A stretch of 6,985 bases of DNA from Planctomycetaceae bacterium (GTDB taxonomy: Bacteria > Planctomycetota > MHYJ01 > SBBU01). The stretch's first letter is position 1. Each line of letters begins with the position of its first letter. This document shows, in pieces, positions 1-6,285 of the stretch. The notes beneath the pieces are model-generated. The model ran no database searches, was not told the origin of the DNA, and saw only the letters and a program-made list of their open reading frames with translations. Both the position numbers and the translations under genes were made by a program. The DNA lies in the NCBI GenBank assembly GCA_005239585.1, contig SBBU01000091.1, positions 1 to 6,985 on the forward strand, in the 5' to 3' direction.

Positions 1-23
1 AAAACCGAAGCGCTTCGGTTTTT
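1..23. terminator. Intrinsic terminator, probably bidirectional
   Basis: Positions 1-22 are a perfect inverted repeat (AAAACCGAAGC / GCTTCGGTTTT). The GC-rich core is flanked by A on the left and by five T at 19-23 on the right. This is the form of a rho-independent terminator that works in both directions. It most likely ends a gene that lies left of the window, and it insulates the cyclase promoter downstream. Confidence 0.8.
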
Positions 24-26
24 GGG

Positions 27-61
27 GGCGCGAGTCTCGCCGCCATGGTGCTTGAGCCATG
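27..61. repeat. Two small hairpins after the terminator
   Basis: 27-44 can fold as GGC-GCGA (27-33), loop GTC, TCGC-C-GCC (37-44), with one bulged C. 44-48 (CATGG) pairs with 57-61 (CCATG) around an 8-nt loop. No protein or RNA family is recognised. They may be part of the upstream gene's 3' end or chance structure. Confidence 0.25.
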
Positions 62-109
62 ACACTCATGAAAAAGCTAATTTTCGGACGTATTCTTATA
101 CTCAATCCC

Positions 110-139
110 TTGGAAGCGTACTAGTCATCTCAGTATAAT
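110..139 (+). promoter_or_regulatory. Sigma-70-type promoter of the cyclase gene, leaderless
   Basis: A perfect -10 hexamer TATAAT is at 134-139. A 4/6 -35 candidate, TTGGAA, is at 110-115 with an 18-nt spacer. Initiation about 7 nt after the -10 box falls at 146-147, exactly at the ATG of the cyclase (147). There is no Shine-Dalgarno sequence between the -10 box and the ATG. The simplest reading is a leaderless transcript. Confidence 0.6.
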
Positions 140-146
140 CCACGAT

Positions 147-3100
147 ATGGAATGCCCAAGTTGTCAGTTCAAGAACCCTGAGAATGTAAAATTCTGCGGG
201 GAATGCGGGGCTCAGCTCGTTAAGGTCTGTCCGTCATGCGGGGCCAAGTCTGCACCAAAAATGAAATTCTGCGGGGAGTGCGGACAGGATTTAAAGCAGC
301 CTGCAAAGATTGTAAAAGAGGAAAAAAAACCTAATCCGAGGCCTGATACGAGCAGTACCTTTACAAGAGAATCCTTGGGCAAAGAGACCAGGATCTTCAC
401 AAAAAGGGATGAGCTTAGAGTAGTTACGATTCTCTTCGGTGACATCAAGGGGTTCACGCCACTTAGCCAGAAGCTGGCTCCAGACGAGGTAAAGGAAGTT
501 GTGGATGAATGCTTTAGCTCGCTTGAAAAGCATATCGAGAAAGAAGGCGGCATGGTGGACAAGTACATTGGCGATTGTGTCATGGCGCTCTTTGGGGTTC
601 CAATCTCGCATGAGGATGATCCTGCAAGGGCTGTTCGGGCAGCAATTGCTATGCAGACGGAAGTTAAAAACTTTTCAGATAAGATAAAGGCGAAGCTTGG
701 AATCCCGATCGAAATGAGAATAGGAATAAACACAGGCAAGGTCTTGGCAGGTCACGTAGGCAAGGATTTCGCGGATTTCACAGTGATGGGGGAGGCTGTG
801 AATCTGGCATCAAGGTTGCAGAAGGAATCTCCTCTTGGTGGAGTAGTGGTCTCTGGCTTTACTTATAGACACATCAAAGATCAGTTTCTGTTCAATAACT
901 TGGGAGAGATTGAGATTCGCGGAATGGAGAATAAGGTGGAGGTGTATGAAGTGCTCTCCGAAAAAATGGAGGAGCAGACTCTTATAAGAGAGCTTGCTGG
1001 GCTCAAGGCGCCTCTTGCAGGTAGACAACGTGAGTTGAAGCAGCTTGCTTCAGTCATGAATCAGGTAATTCAGGAGCGTTACCCGAGGATCATGGCGATT
1101 TATGGCCCACACGGGATTGGAAAGACACGAATTGTGTACGAGTTCACAAAGACATGCGGACATCAGGTTGTTACAACGAGGTGCATAGAACATGCAATGA
1201 GTGCGTATTCTGCGCTGAAAGGTCTAATAAATCACCTGGCAGATATTATACCTGCAGATTCCGAAGAGAGGGCGCTTGAGAAGCTGACCAAGATACTTGC
1301 TGACGGTTCACAGGCAAGAATTATCTTAAGGATTTTAGGTTTATCTACAGAAAAGCATGAGGATGTTCCCGGTCAAGTAGTCTTGAAGGCATTAGCTGAC
1401 CTCGTTTCAAAAGCTGCATCAACAAAGCCGCTGGTAATTGTCATAGATGATCTTCATTACGCGGATGAAGGGTCTGTAGTTGCAATCACATATCTGGCTA
1501 TGGCAATCGAAGATGCTCCGATATTTTTGCTATGTGCTGCTAGGGATGAACAGTTTACATTTAAAGACACATTCTGTCAGAACCTGCCAAATTTTCAGAG
1601 ACTGTCTCTAATACCTCTTGAGAAAGAGGATGCAACAGAGATGCTGCGCATGCTTATGCCGGGAACTGAGCTTCCAGAGAAGCTTGTTGATATGGTAATC
1701 GAGCAAAGCGGGGGTAATCCTCAGTATGTAGAGGAAATCATAAGAGATTTGATGGAAAGACACATAATATCAAAGAATCAAAAGGGCTGTTTTGAGATAA
1801 AAGATACTTCAGATATCAAAGTACCATCAACGTTGTCTGGGATTATACAGGCAAGAGTAGATCGACTTCCGTTGAATGAACGCATCCTCTTGCAAGAGGC
1901 TGCAGTCCAGGGCAAGGAATTCTGGGAGGAACCGATTAATCTCCTTGAGAAGTTGGAGGATCCCTCAACATTTGATGGGAATCAAACACCGGTGCCCGTG
2001 AGATTAAAACACCTTGTGCGGAAGGAATTTGTCGGTCGCAAGACAATTCCGCGAATCCCGCAATGCGCAGAGTATTCTTTTTTGCACAGTTTCACACACG
2101 ATGTTGTATATGAATCAATTCCAGGTAAACAGAAGAGGCATTTCCATTCGATAGTTGCAGACTGGCTTTCAAGCATGTCAGAGCGCAATCCGCAGGCGCT
2201 TTATGGCCTTGCTGCCTTTCACTACGAAAGAGCTGGAAATATGAACAAGGCCGCCGAGTGTTATGTAAAGGCGGCAGAATTTTCTCGCCAGTCTTATGAC
2301 CTCACGAACGCTATCAGTCTCTACAGAAACACACTGAGGCTAAAGCCAAAAGAAGAAACAATTGAGATTCGAAAGACTCTGGCTGAGCTTCTGATACAGA
2401 CAGGTGGTTTCAGTGAAGCTACAGAGACTCTGAAAGTACTTGAAGATGAGGGCGTGGAGACATCAATACTCCTTGGTCAGGCTGAGGAGGGCAAGGGAAA
2501 CTATGAAAAGGCAATAGAACTCTATCAAAAAGCGGAAGAAGAGACTAAAAAGTTGCTTCCGAGCGATCAGTCAATACATCTTGGCAAAATTTATAATGGT
2601 CTTGCGCTAATATATGTAAGAAGGGGTGAAAATGACAAGGCGGTAGAGAGTGCCAATCGCGTCCTCACCATACTTGAAAATCTTTCACCAAGTGTGTTTC
2701 CGCAAGTTGAACCCCTCACAGCTGTCGCACACAATAGATGCGGAATTGCACTTCAGCAAAAAGGTCTCTACAACCAGGCTTCAGAGCACTACAAACGGGC
2801 ACATTCGCTTTATCAGGCTTTAGGAGATCACACAGGTCTTGGCAGAATCTTAAACAACCTAGGGACATTGAGATACTTGGAGGGGAATCAGCAATCGGCA
2901 GAAAGATATTATACACAGGCACTGGAGGTGGCAGAGAAAACTGGTAACTTGAGAGAACGCTCAAATATTTTGAACAACATAGGACTGGTCTCACGAGAGA
3001 AATCACAGTTTGAAAATGCGATCAAAGTGCTTACGGATAGTGTGAAACTTAGACAAAGAATGGGTGATAAATGGGGTATAGCCAGTTCACTCATCAATCT

Positions 3101-3719
3101 TGCTCTTACTTATGCTGACGTCGGAAGTACTGCCAATGCAATCTCGACCATGGACAGGGCAGTTGAGCTGGAGCTGAATAGAAATGATCCAAACTGGTTG
3201 TGGTTCGATAATTATATCAGAGCCACCTGTTTTGTTATGCAACACAAGTCTCAGGAGGCTATACCGATAATTCATAAATGTATTGAGCTCGCCGAAGAAA
3301 TGAAGAGTCACAGCCAAACAGAATGGGCCATTCTTTTGATGGCTGAGGCCAGGTTGGAAGCTTGTGAACATGACCTGGCGCTTCAGACTTTGAATGAGGT
3401 TAATTCCATGTCAGGTGATCCAAAGGAAGAGATGAAAAAAGAACTGTTGCATGCTCGGATATGGTTTGAAAAGGGTGATAAGGATAAATCAAGGACTATT
3501 CTCGACGCTATCAACTCAAATAAGATTACTCAGTATAAAGATCTTGCCATAAAATATTACTGGTTAAAGTGGAAGGTTGGTGCTGACACTGATTTATCTT
3601 ATCTTTCAAAGGCAAATGAGGTCCTAGAGTCTGTAGCCTCGACTTTCACACAGTCGGAATTGAAAGAAAGTTACATATCACGTCCTGATGTAAAGCAGTG
3701 TATTTCTCATAGGACTTGA
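147..3719 (+). CDS. Class III nucleotide cyclase with zinc ribbons, AAA ATPase and TPR tail
   Basis: This 1190-residue cytoplasmic protein probably makes cAMP from ATP in response to an unknown signal. I see no membrane segment or signal peptide. Two N-terminal zinc ribbons carry CxxC pairs at 3/6, 17/20, 28/31 and 42/45. A charged linker runs to about residue 88. The cyclase domain spans about 90-270: metal-binding aspartates D99 (FGDIKGF) and D143 (YIGD), purine-selecting K139, and transition-state N219 and R223 (VNLASR). The second selector position is T212 rather than Asp, as in class IIIb (bicarbonate-type) cyclases. About 288-660 is an AAA/STAND-like ATPase with Walker A GPHGIGKT (320-327) and Walker B LVIVIDDLHYAD (429-440, D434/D435). 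About 680-1130 is helical TPR repeats, clearest at 810-1010. The order cyclase-ATPase-TPR resembles mammalian soluble adenylyl cyclase with only one cyclase domain, so homodimerisation is expected. The ATG at 147 starts the first zinc ribbon directly and follows the promoter without a leader. cGMP as product is less likely but not excluded. Confidence 0.92.
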   Translation: MECPSCQFKNPENVKFCGECGAQLVKVCPSCGAKSAPKMKFCGECGQDLKQPAKIVKEEKKPNPRPDTSSTFTRESLGKETRIFTKRDELRVVTILFGDIKGFTPLSQKLAPDEVKEVVDECFSSLEKHIEKEGGMVDKYIGDCVMALFGVPISHEDDPARAVRAAIAMQTEVKNFSDKIKAKLGIPIEMRIGINTGKVLAGHVGKDFADFTVMGEAVNLASRLQKESPLGGVVVSGFTYRHIKDQFLFNNLGEIEIRGMENKVEVYEVLSEKMEEQTLIRELAGLKAPLAGRQRELKQLASVMNQVIQERYPRIMAIYGPHGIGKTRIVYEFTKTCGHQVVTTRCIEHAMSAYSALKGLINHLADIIPADSEERALEKLTKILADGSQARIILRILGLSTEKHEDVPGQVVLKALADLVSKAASTKPLVIVIDDLHYADEGSVVAITYLAMAIEDAPIFLLCAARDEQFTFKDTFCQNLPNFQRLSLIPLEKEDATEMLRMLMPGTELPEKLVDMVIEQSGGNPQYVEEIIRDLMERHIISKNQKGCFEIKDTSDIKVPSTLSGIIQARVDRLPLNERILLQEAAVQGKEFWEEPINLLEKLEDPSTFDGNQTPVPVRLKHLVRKEFVGRKTIPRIPQCAEYSFLHSFTHDVVYESIPGKQKRHFHSIVADWLSSMSERNPQALYGLAAFHYERAGNMNKAAECYVKAAEFSRQSYDLTNAISLYRNTLRLKPKEETIEIRKTLAELLIQTGGFSEATETLKVLEDEGVETSILLGQAEEGKGNYEKAIELYQKAEEETKKLLPSDQSIHLGKIYNGLALIYVRRGENDKAVESANRVLTILENLSPSVFPQVEPLTAVAHNRCGIALQQKGLYNQASEHYKRAHSLYQALGDHTGLGRILNNLGTLRYLEGNQQSAERYYTQALEVAEKTGNLRERSNILNNIGLVSREKSQFENAIKVLTDSVKLRQRMGDKWGIASSLINLALTYADVGSTANAISTMDRAVELELNRNDPNWLWFDNYIRATCFVMQHKSQEAIPIIHKCIELAEEMKSHSQTEWAILLMAEARLEACEHDLALQTLNEVNSMSGDPKEEMKKELLHARIWFEKGDKDKSRTILDAINSNKITQYKDLAIKYYWLKWKVGADTDLSYLSKANEVLESVASTFTQSELKESYISRPDVKQCISHRT

Positions 3720-3743
3720 TTTCCTCACTCTTTAATGTACACT
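3716..3743 (+). promoter_or_regulatory. Candidate sigma-70-type promoter for the ylbF-family gene
   Basis: TTGATT (3716-3721, 4/6) overlaps the stop codon of the cyclase gene. TACACT (3738-3743, 4/6) follows after a 16-nt spacer, giving a start near 3750. The -10 box lies inside an imperfect dyad, TTTAATGTACACTAAA (3731-3746), which could be an operator. The predicted start coincides with the first base-paired part of the leader that follows. Confidence 0.4.
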
Positions 3744-3749
3744 AAAGCG

Positions 3750-3822
3750 GCGGTGTAAGGGTTGCCAAGGAACCTAACGGCAGGTCCGTATAGCACCTCT
3801 ATAACCTTTTTTTGAGGTTAGG
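3750..3822 (+). promoter_or_regulatory. Structured 5' leader able to mask the ribosome-binding site
   Basis: An outer stem GGTGT (3752-3756) / GCACC (3793-3797) encloses TTGCC (3762-3766) / GGCAG (3779-3783) with a 12-nt apical loop. The loop contains CCTAAC (3773-3778), exactly complementary to GTTAGG (3817-3822) just before the ATG. This would be a pseudoknot covering the ribosome-binding region. TAACCT (3802-3807) can instead pair with AGGTTA (3815-3820) across a T-rich loop, and CCTC (3796-3799) can pair with the Shine-Dalgarno GAGG (3814-3817). GGTT (3760-3763) / AACC (3771-3774) is an alternative apical pairing. Mutually exclusive helices that include the Shine-Dalgarno suggest cis-regulation by a ligand, protein or temperature. 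I do not recognise a known riboswitch class. The base pairing is seen in the sequence; the regulation is inferred. Confidence 0.4.
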
Positions 3823-4173
3823 ATGGTCAATGTGATAGAAAGAGCTAAAGAATTGGGACTATGTATTGCTAAATCTGATGAATATTTATGTCTTGTAGAA
3901 CGTGAAAAGCTGCTTTTAAATGATCAGGATTCGGTAGCACTGTTGAAGGACTATGATACGGAGAAGGCAAAGTTATCAGGTTATCAAAACTTTGGAATAC
4001 CTGTTCCTCCAGAGAAGCTGAAGAAAGTTGAGGAATTGCGTGATTTGATTCAAAACAATAAGGCTATAAGAGAATTGCTGGAGGCCCAAAAACAATATGA
4101 GGCCTTGCTCAAAAAGGTTAATGAAGAAATAAATCATGCCATTGAAGAAGTGTCAAAAAATCCAAATATATAA
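3823..4173 (+). CDS. YlbF/YmcA-family protein
   Basis: A 116-residue, almost entirely helical soluble protein. The N-terminal pattern (ERAKELGLCIAKSDEYLCLVE), a middle acidic/Lys helix, and the C-terminal run ending LLKKVNEEINHAIEEV match the Com_YlbF family in length and spacing. In Bacillus subtilis, YlbF, YmcA and YaaT form a complex that assists RNase Y-dependent mRNA processing and affects competence, biofilm and sporulation. Whether that role holds here is inference. The Bacillus complex carries Fe-S clusters using cysteines. This protein has only C14 and C23, both in the first helix, and none near the C-terminus, so the same cluster binding is doubtful. GAGG at 3814-3817 lies 5 nt before the ATG and sits inside the foldable leader. 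The gene is probably monocistronic, with its own promoter and a terminator at 4184-4212. Confidence 0.75.
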   Translation: MVNVIERAKELGLCIAKSDEYLCLVEREKLLLNDQDSVALLKDYDTEKAKLSGYQNFGIPVPPEKLKKVEELRDLIQNNKAIRELLEAQKQYEALLKKVNEEINHAIEEVSKNPNI

Positions 4174-4183
4174 ATTACACACC

Positions 4184-4212
4184 AAAAAAGATGTTTTAAT
4201 ACAAACATTTTT
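4184..4212 (+). terminator. AT-rich intrinsic terminator after the ylbF-family gene
   Basis: ATGTTT (4191-4196) pairs with AAACAT (4203-4208) around a 6-nt loop. The A-run at 4184-4189 can extend the stem with the T-run at 4208-4212 around a bulged G. The stem is weak in GC, so termination may be partial and some transcript may continue into the zinc-ribbon gene 24 nt downstream. Confidence 0.5.
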
Positions 4213-4235
4213 AACGTTTAATTTGTGAGGTCAAA

Positions 4236-4598
4236 ATGAAAGAAGATAAGACCTTAAAGTGCATAGGTTGCAATGGGGACTTTGTGTTCACCAAAGAAGA
4301 ACAGGAACTCTTTGAACTCCGTGGATACCAAAATGAACCGAAGCGTTGTCCTGACTGTCGAAGACAGAGGCGCGACCAAGGTGGTGGCGGCAGAGGTTTT
4401 GGAGGCTATGGAGGCCACAGGAGAAGCGGCGGAGGTGGCGGCGGATTTAGACAGGAGCAGTCTACCATAACATGCGGCAAGTGCGGAAAGGAAGCGACGG
4501 TTCCATTCAAACCTAGAATGGACAAGCCAGTCTATTGTTCAGACTGCTTTAGAATTGTGCGTGCGGGCGAAGGTTCGGAAACCGGTAAGCCAATTTAG
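4236..4598 (+). CDS. Double zinc-ribbon protein with RGG-rich linker
   Basis: A 120-residue protein with three parts. Residues 1-48 hold a first zinc ribbon (C9, C12, C38, C41) with the core FVFTKEEQELFELRGY and EPKRCPDCR, matching the small 'probable zinc-ribbon' (zf-trcl-like) family. Residues 49-72 are a glycine/arginine linker (GGGGRGFGGYGG and a G6 run), the composition of RGG-type RNA-binding segments. Residues 77-106 hold a second ribbon (C80, C83, C101, C104) with exactly 17 residues between the CxxC pairs, matching the CxxC-x17-CxxC domain (CGKEATVPFKP, YCSDCF). The protein is small and basic with no membrane segment. RNA or DNA binding is a reasonable inference, but no member's function is known to me. 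The Shine-Dalgarno GTGAGG (4225-4230) is 5 nt before the ATG. I see no strong own promoter; read-through of the weak terminator upstream is possible. Confidence 0.8.
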   Translation: MKEDKTLKCIGCNGDFVFTKEEQELFELRGYQNEPKRCPDCRRQRRDQGGGGRGFGGYGGHRRSGGGGGGFRQEQSTITCGKCGKEATVPFKPRMDKPVYCSDCFRIVRAGEGSETGKPI

Positions 4599-4611
4599 GA
4601 TAGAACTGGAG

Positions 4612-4740
4612 AAAAAGCCGCTCTTCTGACCTGTATAGGGTACCACGCCTGGGTGCCGAAACACACTTTGGCGTGTAGGTATGGGTTTACCCACAGGGCT
4701 CCATTCAACGGAACTTGTTAACTGCTGTATCAGAATTGGC
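4612..4740 (-). ncRNA. Candidate structured RNA or complex 3' end between convergent genes
   Basis: A set of nested complementary segments fills the gap between two convergent genes. They are GCC 4617-4619 with GGC 4738-4740, TTCTGA 4624-4629 with TCAGAA 4730-4735, CCTGT 4630-4634 with ACAGG 4693-4697, GGGTA 4638-4642 with TACCC 4688-4692, CACGCC 4644-4649 with GGCGTG 4670-4675, and GTG 4653-4655 with CAC 4662-4664. The result is a long rod with a side arm and a 32-nt one-sided loop (4698-4729) that can hold a small hairpin (TCC 4700-4702 / GGA 4710-4712). Read on the minus strand, the outer stem is followed directly by five U (complement of 4612-4616), so the structure could end the flagellin transcript or be a separate RNA. 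A weak minus-strand promoter-like pair lies just before it (near 4744-4772). No Rfam family is recognised; the overall rod shape is 6S-like but the sequence is not diagnostic. The plus strand can fold the same way but has no U-run. Confidence 0.4.
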
Positions 4741-4779
4741 AAGAGTAGGTGTGGGGTCTATGATGGTCGATGCTTTGAA

Positions 4780-6159
4780 TTATGCTAGGAGGTTAAGAAC
4801 TGCTCCAGCACTCAAGTTTTGATTTTTGAGGGCGTTTAATCCTGCCTCTCTATATATTCTGGTTCTAAGCAAATCTGCTATCTCCTTGGCAAAATCAGCA
4901 TCACCTATAACAGAACGAGCCTGGGAAAGATTAACTACATTTGTCTCTAAATTTCTCATCATAGGCTCAAGGAGTGAAGTGGAAGCTGAACCAAGTTGTG
5001 AGCGCAGCGAAGTTATTTCATTTCTTGCTGCATTGATTATACTCAAGGCAGTAGCAGGATTGTCCAAGATATTGTTGGAACTGCCTGTTGTTATAGATTG
5101 TAAATTTCCCAGTCCACTTGAAGTCCCCAGTACGGCACTTTGAGATGAACTTATGCCTATAGTTACCTTATCAGTTGGCTCAGGCCCAGTTTGAATTATG
5201 GCACCTCCGCCTTTTATAGTAAAAGAAAAGTTACCGCTTGCGCCGGCTTGAATATCGACTTGTGCTGCAAGACTGCCGACATTGATGTTAAGAGTATTTG
5301 CTACCCCAGTGATTTGGATCCCGCTTACTTGAGCTACGACGTCTGTCCCTCTCGTATAGCCTGCGGTTATGCCTTGCAAAGAACCTTGGACATTTTCAAC
5401 CCTTACAAAAGCCTTGCTGCCATAGTCTATGCTTCTTATTACTCCATCGCTCGTTGCCTCAACACCTGTCTGTTCACTAAATGAATTAATGGCGGCAACT
5501 ACCTGTTCTCTTGTAGCACCTGCTTGTATATTTACATCCGCCGTTCCAAGTGGTCCAAGGATTCTTACTGTGACAGCTTCGCTTTGACTTGTTGCGATTG
5601 TGCCCTCTGCCTGTGCCCTCGTTGCAGGACTAGTAACATTTATATTTACATTTGAACCGCCTTCTGGAACCGATGCTTGAGTTACGTTAACGCGTGTAAG
5701 TTGAGGGCTTTTGTTATCTACCTCGAATGCCAATTGTCCATTTAAAATATTTCGACTAGAGAATCTAGTTGTGCTAGCTATACGGTTTATAGCGCCCACA
5801 GTCTGATCAATCTGTGATTGGAGGGCATCACGTGCCTCTTGAGGCAGGACACCCGTGTTCATTGATTGTAGTATGTTGCCCTGTAGTCCCTCGATAAGAG
5901 TGTTTATTTCAGATAGGCCGGCTTCCGCTACATTGAAAAGACTTATTGCGTTCTGGATATTTTCAGCTGATCTGGAGGTGGCACTTATCTCTCCCGTTAG
6001 CGCAGACAATGAGACAAACGCAGCTGGATTATCTGATGCCCTGTTTATACTTCGAGCAGTGGATAGCCTTTCAAGGATGCTTATTTCTTTTGCAGATGTC
6101 GACTGTAGAGTGCGGATAGCAGTAAGAGTCCCTAGATTCAGATTTATTCGTAAACCCAT
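4780..6159 (-). CDS. Flagellin
   Basis: A 459-residue filament subunit exported by the flagellar type III system, hence no signal peptide and no cysteine. Residues 1-142 are the conserved N-terminal D0/D1 region: start MGLRIN, helix to LSTARSINRASDNPAA (32-47), and SRNILNGQ (135-142). Residues 366-459 are the C-terminal D1/D0 region, including DADFAKEIADLLRTRI (420-435) and an LLA end. The variable centre (about 150-360) is rich in Ser, Thr, Gly, Val and contains a flagellin-IN-like segment (ADVNIQAGATREQVVAAINSF, about 207-227). The motif V-N/D-IQAGA appears twice (209-215 and 301-307), suggesting an internal duplication. The length is close to typical flagellins of 400-500 residues. The start is fixed by the family start and by GGGAGG (6164-6169) 4 nt before the ATG. 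The gene is alone on its strand here, with its own promoter region at 6191-6229. The symbol fliC is plausible, but naming varies between lineages. Confidence 0.93.
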   Translation of the reverse strand: MGLRINLNLGTLTAIRTLQSTSAKEISILERLSTARSINRASDNPAAFVSLSALTGEISATSRSAENIQNAISLFNVAEAGLSEINTLIEGLQGNILQSMNTGVLPQEARDALQSQIDQTVGAINRIASTTRFSSRNILNGQLAFEVDNKSPQLTRVNVTQASVPEGGSNVNINVTSPATRAQAEGTIATSQSEAVTVRILGPLGTADVNIQAGATREQVVAAINSFSEQTGVEATSDGVIRSIDYGSKAFVRVENVQGSLQGITAGYTRGTDVVAQVSGIQITGVANTLNINVGSLAAQVDIQAGASGNFSFTIKGGGAIIQTGPEPTDKVTIGISSSQSAVLGTSSGLGNLQSITTGSSNNILDNPATALSIINAARNEITSLRSQLGSASTSLLEPMMRNLETNVVNLSQARSVIGDADFAKEIADLLRTRIYREAGLNALKNQNLSAGAVLNLLA

Positions 6160-6190
6160 AGATCCTCCCTTTTAATCAAGGCCTATCAAC

Positions 6191-6218
6191 ATTATACATT
6201 ATCATGCTTATTCTGCAA
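6191..6218 (-). promoter_or_regulatory. Alternative sigma-70-type promoter for flagellin
   Basis: On the minus strand a perfect TATAAT (6196 to 6191) follows TTGCAG (6218 to 6213, 3/6 at -35) with a 16-nt spacer. The start would be near 6184, giving a leader of about 25 nt. It shares the TTGCA bases with the sigma-54 element, so the two polymerase forms would compete or only one is real. No convincing sigma-28 (TAAA-N15-GCCGATAA) site was seen. Confidence 0.35.
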
Positions 6219-6229
6219 TAGCTATACCA
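6214..6229 (-). promoter_or_regulatory. Sigma-54-type -24/-12 promoter for flagellin
   Basis: On the minus strand the sequence is TGGTATAGCTATTGCA. It has the required GG (6228-6227) and GC (6216-6215) dinucleotides separated by exactly 10 nt, inside TGG-N4-N4-TTGCA as in the RpoN consensus TGGCACG-N4-TTGCW. Initiation would fall near 6203, giving a 5' leader of about 44 nt. RpoN control of late flagellar genes is well known in several lineages. Activity would need an enhancer-binding protein upstream. Confidence 0.5.
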
Positions 6230-6285
6230 GATATGATTAGCAAGTTGCTGAATTGCTGTTACTTACACAAGAGCGGTATCCTAAT

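Noticed and set aside
59..124. 21-codon ORF beginning MTLMKKLIFGRI upstream of the cyclase
   Set aside because: It has no Shine-Dalgarno, overlaps the cyclase -35 region, and is short enough to be chance.
212..739. 175-codon minus-strand ORF inside the cyclase gene
   Set aside because: It is a shadow of a well-supported gene: low-complexity Ser/Phe/Leu-rich translation, no ribosome-binding site, no recognised domain.
3752..3790. Resemblance to SRP RNA (GCCAAGG and CAGGTCCG pieces)
   Set aside because: The two pieces are in the wrong order for the 4.5S helix-8 hairpin, and the GGAA tetraloop context is missing.
4645..4660. GCCTGGG similar to the 3' core of the ZTP (pfl) riboswitch
   Set aside because: The 5' half of the motif is absent, and the element lies downstream of a gene and upstream of none on that strand.
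4539..4742. 67-codon minus-strand ORF across the convergent gap
   Set aside because: It overlaps the end of the zinc-ribbon gene and the paired segments of the structured element; the translation shows no domain and no clear ribosome-binding site.
4826..6175. Several plus-strand ORFs of about 100 codons antisense to flagellin
   Set aside because: The flagellin frame is unambiguous at both ends. These are antisense shadows without ribosome-binding sites or family features.
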